Positions 5,364 through 8,734 of a stretch of 8,734 bases of DNA are shown here, piece by piece (within the stretch, counting starts at the first letter, position 1; the number at the start of each line of letters is the position of its first letter). The DNA lies in contig CAKUPH010000087.1 in assembly GCA_934675115.1 (NCBI GenBank), positions 1 through 8,734 on the forward strand, read 5' to 3'. The position numbers were made by a program, and so were the translations under genes. The stretch comes from an uncultured Oscillospiraceae bacterium (GTDB lineage: Bacteria; Bacillota; Clostridia; Oscillospirales; Oscillospiraceae). The notes under the pieces were generated by a model that worked only from the letters and a program-made list of their open reading frames with translations, was not told where the DNA came from and searched no databases.

Positions 5364-6820
5364 TATCCGATCGTAACTCCCGTATAATAGAATTCCAGTA
5401 TCTGCTGGTAAGTATAGCCCTGCTGGGCCATGGCGTAAGCGCCGTACTGGCTCATGCCCACGTTGTGGCCCCAGCCCGCGCCCTTGAACATGAATACAGA
5501 GCCCGCCGCGCCGGTGGTCGTACCGGAACCTGTAGAGCCGAGCTGCTCCACGCCGCTGGCGGTGATGACACAGCCATCCGTCACCACGGAAATATTTCCG
5601 TTTCCGTCGATGACAGACATACCGGCGGAAAAATCAGCTGGTTCGCTCCCGTTGATCGTCCAGCCGCCGGAGGACGGCTTGTCCGTTGACGTTCCGTCGC
5701 TGGTCACCGTATAATGGATAGAGCGCAGGGACAGCAGCGTGCGGCACTTGCTGCCGCCGCCGGAAGTGTTGTAGACGGTCCACGATTTCTGGTTTGCGTC
5801 CACAAAGGTCAGCGCCGTCACGTTGCCTGTGGCGCTCAGCGCCGTATGTACCTCTGTGATCAGGCCGCATTTTTCGTAGCCCGCCGCGATGAGCTTCGCC
5901 TGAAGCTCCGCACCGGTAAAGCTGGCGGACCAGTTGTAGTTGGGGATGGACACCAGCGCTTCGTAGGGATCTTCCTTGCCCTGAAGATAAGGGATATCCT
6001 TGCCCCAGACGTTCAGCGCGGACTCGCTGCCGCCGCCGTTGGAGGAAGAATACACCGCGTCGCAGTACTGGCCGTTATACATCATGGTCACGCCGCTGGT
6101 GCCGTCTACCGCTTCCGCCACCTTGGCCGTCTGACTTCCGCTGTAAACGCCCTTGTACGCCTGACAGCAGGTGGTGTCGCACAGGTCAAAGCCGTAGTTG
6201 CGCTGATGGGCGGTATTGATGTGGGTCAGCGCGTAAGTGCGGGCGCACACCGCCTGAGCCTTCAGCGCCTCCACCGGCCAGGACGGTGACATTTCGTAGG
6301 GCACCACGCCCGCGACGTAGTCGTCCAGCGGGATCATGTTCACGATATTCATCCCGCCGCCGGAGGCCAGCGTAAAGCGGATGCCGCCGTAATAGGGATA
6401 GCCGCACTTAACCACCGTTTTTTCGCCGGTCAGCGAGTAGGGGCGGATGCCCAGATTGGCGGCGGAATACCCGTCGTAGGCGTAGACCGCCATGCCGGTG
6501 CTGTTGTCAAGAACCGTTATGCCGCCGGTGAACGCATCCATCTGCACCGTCAGCGCCCCAGACGCGCAGCTGGTCAGCGGCACGAAATCGTTCGCATCAT
6601 CATAGTAGCCGATCTCAAAGCCGTCACCCGTCACCAACCGCAGCTCCACCGAATCCTTGGCGCTGCTTCCGAAGTAAATACCGATGCGCATCATCTGCCC
6701 GCCGAGTCCGGAATAAGTTGGCTCCGTGACCGGATCGTACCACGCGGCAGACGCCGCGGCCATGGACAAAGCGGCGGCTGCCAGCGCCAGAGACACAATT
6801 TGCACGAATTTTTTTCTCAT
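5363..6820 (-). CDS. spoIID: Secreted SpoIID/LytB-domain protein (probable peptidoglycan lytic transglycosylase)
   Basis: SpoIID enzymes cleave glycan strands in septal peptidoglycan during forespore engulfment, working with SpoIIM and SpoIIP. The 485 residues begin with a signal peptide (MRKKF, hydrophobic 7-23, likely cut after ASA at residue 25). An N-terminal region (about 40-140) precedes the SpoIID domain: [14 protein letters not shown] with likely catalytic E176, [18 protein letters not shown] (181-198), the Cys-rich [14 protein letters not shown] (211-224) where SpoIID proteins bind zinc, [10 protein letters not shown] (258-267) and [13 protein letters not shown] (449-461). A Ser/Gly/Thr-rich insert of about 70 residues (371-440) separates the last two parts. 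The start is ATG 6820 with GGAG six bases upstream; extending to an earlier methionine would spoil the signal peptide. It is 485 residues against about 340 for Bacillus SpoIID, so it may be a vegetative LytB-like paralogue rather than the engulfment enzyme itself. Confidence 0.88.
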   Translation of the reverse strand: MRKKFVQIVSLALAAAALSMAAASAAWYDPVTEPTYSGLGGQMMRIGIYFGSSAKDSVELRLVTGDGFEIGYYDDANDFVPLTSCASGALTVQMDAFTGGITVLDNSTGMAVYAYDGYSAANLGIRPYSLTGEKTVVKCGYPYYGGIRFTLASGGGMNIVNMIPLDDYVAGVVPYEMSPSWPVEALKAQAVCARTYALTHINTAHQRNYGFDLCDTTCCQAYKGVYSGSQTAKVAEAVDGTSGVTMMYNGQYCDAVYSSSNGGGSESALNVWGKDIPYLQGKEDPYEALVSIPNYNWSASFTGAELQAKLIAAGYEKCGLITEVHTALSATGNVTALTFVDANQKSWTVYNTSGGGSKCRTLLSLRSIHYTVTSDGTSTDKPSSGGWTINGSEPADFSAGMSVIDGNGNISVVTDGCVITASGVEQLGSTGSGTTTGAAGSVFMFKGAGWGHNVGMSQYGAYAMAQQGYTYQQILEFYYTGVTIG

Positions 6821-6859
6821 AGACCGCTCCATTTCTCTGCTTTCCGGGGAAAGGCGAAA

Positions 6860-6888
6860 TTGACACTTTAGTGTGTTGATGCTATGAT
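6860..6888 (+). promoter_or_regulatory. Near-consensus housekeeping promoter of asd-dapA
   Basis: TTGACA (6860-6865), a perfect -35, is followed after exactly 17 bases by TATGAT (6883-6888). The predicted start near 6895 gives an untranslated leader of about 134 bases before asd. The promoter lies within the leader of the divergent spoIID-type gene. Confidence 0.82.
6863..6874. promoter_or_regulatory. Perfect palindrome overlapping the asd promoter (possible operator)
   Basis: ACACTTTAGTGT is a perfect 5-2-5 inverted repeat. It covers the last three bases of the -35 element and the first nine of the spacer, where a dimeric regulator would block polymerase. Whether it binds anything is unknown. 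Confidence 0.4.
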
Positions 6889-6898
6889 AAACCAAATA

Positions 6899-6935
6899 CG
6901 GTCGGCGATTTCCGGCATATCGGCCCGGCAGACCG
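6899..6935 (+). promoter_or_regulatory. Stem-loop in the asd leader
   Basis: CGGTC (6899-6903) pairs with GACCG (6931-6935), and inside it GGCGAT pairs with ATCGGCC with one bulged G, giving an imperfect stem of about 11 pairs starting only a few bases from the predicted transcript start. No uridine run follows, so it is not an ordinary terminator. It is too small for a lysine riboswitch. Confidence 0.4.
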
Positions 6936-6948
6936 CAAACCTTGTTAC

Positions 6949-6978
6949 ATTATAGTACAGAACGATCCTGTGTTTCAA
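6949..6978 (-). promoter_or_regulatory. Candidate promoter of spoIID-queA-tgt
   Basis: On the minus strand TTGAAA (6978-6973) is followed after 18 bases by a perfect TATAAT (6954-6949). The predicted start near 6942 gives a leader of about 120 bases. It resembles a sigma-A promoter; I saw no clear sigma-E match in the gap, which is unexpected if the first gene is sporulation-specific but suits the housekeeping queA and tgt. Confidence 0.55.
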
Positions 6979-6999
6979 CTACAATCTTCACTTAAATTT

Positions 7000-7012
7000 G
7001 GCCCATTGGGCC
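7000..7012 (+). promoter_or_regulatory. Short GC hairpin upstream of the asd ribosome site
   Basis: GGCCC, a three-base loop and GGGCC form a tight five-pair hairpin three bases before the GGGAGG ribosome site of asd. It could affect ribosome access or mRNA stability, but such short hairpins occur by chance. Confidence 0.3.
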
Positions 7013-7028
7013 GCGGGAGGTTTTTCAA

Positions 7029-8117
7029 ATGAAAAAATATAAAGTAGGCGTCATCGGCGGCACCGGCATGGTGGGCCAGCGGTTCGTCACCCTGATGGCA
7101 GATCACCCCTGGTTCCAGCTCACCGTCATCGCCGCCAGCCCCCGCTCTGCCGGGAAGCGTTATGAGGACGCAGTGGCCGGGCGCTGGGCCATGGATACCC
7201 CCATCCCCGAAAACGCCAGGGACATCGTTCTCATGAGCGCGCAGGACGATGTGGAGAAGATCGCCGCCATGGTGGACTTTGTCTTTTCCGCCGTGGATAT
7301 GAAAAAGGAAGAGATCAAGGCGCTGGAGGAGGCCTATGCCAAGTTCGAGTGCCCCGTGGTGTCCAACAACTCCGCCCACCGCTGGACTCCTGACGTGCCC
7401 ATGGTCATCCCCGAGGTCAACGCCGACCACCTGAAGGTGATCGACGCCCAGCGCAAGCGTCTGGGCACCAGACGAGGCTTCATCGCCGTCAAGTCCAACT
7501 GCTCCATCCAGAGCTACGTCCCCGCCCTCTCCCCCCTCCGGGAGTTCGGCATCGAGAAGATTCTGGTCTGCACCTATCAGGCCATCTCCGGCGCAGGCAA
7601 GACCTTTGCCACATGGCCGGAAATGGTGGATAACCTCATTCCCTATATCGGCGGCGAGGAGGAAAAGAGCGAGCAGGAGCCGCTGAAGGTCTGGGGCCGG
7701 GTGGAAGACGACGTCATCGTCAACGCGGACGCCCCCGCTATCACCGCCCAGTGCCTGCGCGTTCCCGTCTCCAACGGTCACACCGCCGCCGCCTTTGTCA
7801 CCTTCAAAAATAAACCCACCATGGAGCAAATGAAAGAGGCATGGCGGACCTATAGGGGCCGCCCGCAGGAGCTTGATCTGCCCACCGCTCCCAAGCAGTT
7901 CCTGAACTACTTTGAAGAGCCCGACCGCCCGCAGGTGAAGCTGGACCGTGATCTGGAGGGCGGCATGGCCGTCTCCATCGGCCGCCTGCGTCCGGATACC
8001 CAGTATGACTACAAATTCGTCTCCCTGTCCCACAACACACTCCGGGGCGCAGCGGGCGGTGCCGTCCTGCTGGCAGAGCTGCTGTGCGCCGAAGGGTACA
8101 TCGAACCCCGTGACTGA
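7029..8117 (+). CDS. asd: Aspartate-semialdehyde dehydrogenase (archaeal/fungal-type)
   Basis: The enzyme reduces aspartyl phosphate to aspartate semialdehyde with NADPH, the branch point to lysine/diaminopimelate and to threonine and methionine. The 362 residues start with the nucleotide-binding loop VGVIGGTGMVGQRF (6-19). Catalytic C158 lies in KSNCSIQ (155-161) and the active-site H251 in VSNGHTAA (247-254). The SNCS context and total length match the archaeal/fungal branch of the family (as in Methanocaldococcus and yeast Hom2), not the E. coli-type branch. The ATG has GGGAGG eight bases upstream. dapA follows after 23 bases, so the two genes form the start of a lysine/diaminopimelate operon. 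Confidence 0.95.
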   Translation: MKKYKVGVIGGTGMVGQRFVTLMADHPWFQLTVIAASPRSAGKRYEDAVAGRWAMDTPIPENARDIVLMSAQDDVEKIAAMVDFVFSAVDMKKEEIKALEEAYAKFECPVVSNNSAHRWTPDVPMVIPEVNADHLKVIDAQRKRLGTRRGFIAVKSNCSIQSYVPALSPLREFGIEKILVCTYQAISGAGKTFATWPEMVDNLIPYIGGEEEKSEQEPLKVWGRVEDDVIVNADAPAITAQCLRVPVSNGHTAAAFVTFKNKPTMEQMKEAWRTYRGRPQELDLPTAPKQFLNYFEEPDRPQVKLDRDLEGGMAVSIGRLRPDTQYDYKFVSLSHNTLRGAAGGAVLLAELLCAEGYIEPRD

Positions 8118-8140
8118 TCTTTTCTGAAAGGACTGATGCC

Positions 8141-8734
8141 ATGAGAACACCTGTTTTTTCCGGCGCCTGCACCGCTCTGGTCACTCCCTTCGAGACCGGC
8201 GGAGCCATCAACTACGATGCGTTCGGAAAACAGATCGACAACCAGATCGCCGCCGGTGTGGACGCGGTATGCGTCTGCGGCACCACCGGCGAATCTGCCA
8301 CCATGAGCATCCGCGAACACTTTGCCGCCGTGGAATTCTGCGTCAAACGCGTCGACCGCCGGGCAAAGGTCATTGCCGGAACGGGCAGCAACGACACCTC
8401 CGCGGCAATTTATCTGACAGAGCACGCGCAGGACGCCGGAGCGGACGCCGCGCTGCTGGTGACGCCCTATTACAACAAGGCCAGCCAGGCCGGTCTCATC
8501 CGGCATTACGAAGCCATCGCCGGCCGCGTGGATATTCCCCTGATCCTTTACAATGTGCCCGGCCGCTCCGGCGTGTCCTTCACTGCCGAGACCTACCGCG
8601 CGCTGTCCGAAAACCCAAAGATCAACGGCGTCAAGGAAGCCTCAGGAAACCTCTCGCTGGTGACCCACACCCGCTCCCTCTGCGGGGATGATTTCTACAT
8701 CTGGTCGGGCAACGACGATCAGGTGGTGCCCATG
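8141..8734 (+). CDS. dapA: 4-hydroxy-tetrahydrodipicolinate synthase, N-terminal two-thirds (cut by window edge)
   Basis: DapA condenses pyruvate with aspartate semialdehyde, the product of the preceding gene, in the first committed step to diaminopimelate and lysine; in spore formers the pathway also feeds dipicolinate. The first 198 of about 295 residues are present, forming most of the TIM barrel. Visible are CGTTGES (46-52) with T48/T49, VTPYYNK (107-113) with Y111, LYNVPGRSG (136-144) with the catalytic Y137 and substrate-binding R142, and the Schiff-base lysine K165 in NGVKEASG (162-169). The ATG at 8141 has AAAGGA eight bases upstream. The frame is open to the window edge; dapB would be a common next gene, but it is not visible. 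Confidence 0.96.
   Translation, partial: MRTPVFSGACTALVTPFETGGAINYDAFGKQIDNQIAAGVDAVCVCGTTGESATMSIREHFAAVEFCVKRVDRRAKVIAGTGSNDTSAAIYLTEHAQDAGADAALLVTPYYNKASQAGLIRHYEAIAGRVDIPLILYNVPGRSGVSFTAETYRALSENPKINGVKEASGNLSLVTHTRSLCGDDFYIWSGNDDQVVPM

Noticed and set aside
6895..7028. Lysine riboswitch in front of asd-dapA
   Set aside because: The leader is about 134 bases, shorter than the family needs, and has only simple stems with no terminator or conserved junction visible.
6975..8150. A 391-codon minus-strand open frame over asd
   Set aside because: It is antisense to asd, has no recognisable domain, and asd is unmistakable.

Overview
This window looks like chromosomal core sequence from a GC-rich, endospore-forming Clostridia, most likely Oscillospirales/Oscillospiraceae-like. 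The reasons are two sporulation membrane or peptidoglycan genes (spoIIM and a spoIID-type gene), a queA-tgt-yajC cluster, a TIGR04086-type membrane protein beside yajC, strong AGGAGG-type ribosome sites with several GTG/TTG starts, and AT-rich intergenic promoters between GC-rich genes. The genus assignment is inference from gene content and protein style. I see no phage, transposase, CRISPR array, rRNA or tRNA.

Layout, left to right. On the minus strand: the 5' end of ruvC (cut by the window edge) with its own promoter; a terminator; xerD; spoIIM; a ~400-base gene-poor stretch holding a composite inverted repeat and a possible spoIIM promoter; a small four-helix membrane protein of the TIGR04086 type; a very strong intrinsic terminator between it and yajC; yajC with a near-consensus promoter; then tgt, queA and a secreted SpoIID/LytB-domain protein in a tight spoIID-queA-tgt series (spoIID and queA overlap by one base, queA and tgt are 12 bases apart). 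On the plus strand: asd and the 5' part of dapA, cut by the right edge, behind a near-perfect housekeeping promoter.

How the genes work together. RuvC resolves Holliday junctions and XerD resolves chromosome dimers. SpoIIM and SpoIID are expected to act in forespore engulfment. QueA and Tgt act in tRNA queuosine modification. YajC is an accessory of the Sec translocase. Asd and DapA are successive steps toward lysine and diaminopimelate, hence peptidoglycan and, in spore formers, dipicolinate.

The window is mostly ordinary core genome; I did not find a convincing new defence or mobile system. The points most worth checking are: XerD lacking the catalytic lysine; a terminator whose 3' arm contains the ribosome site of the next gene; the face-to-face asd and spoIID promoters with a palindrome in the asd promoter; the 65-base composite hairpin at 2043-2107; and the absence of the scfA/scfB and secDF genes expected next to yajC.
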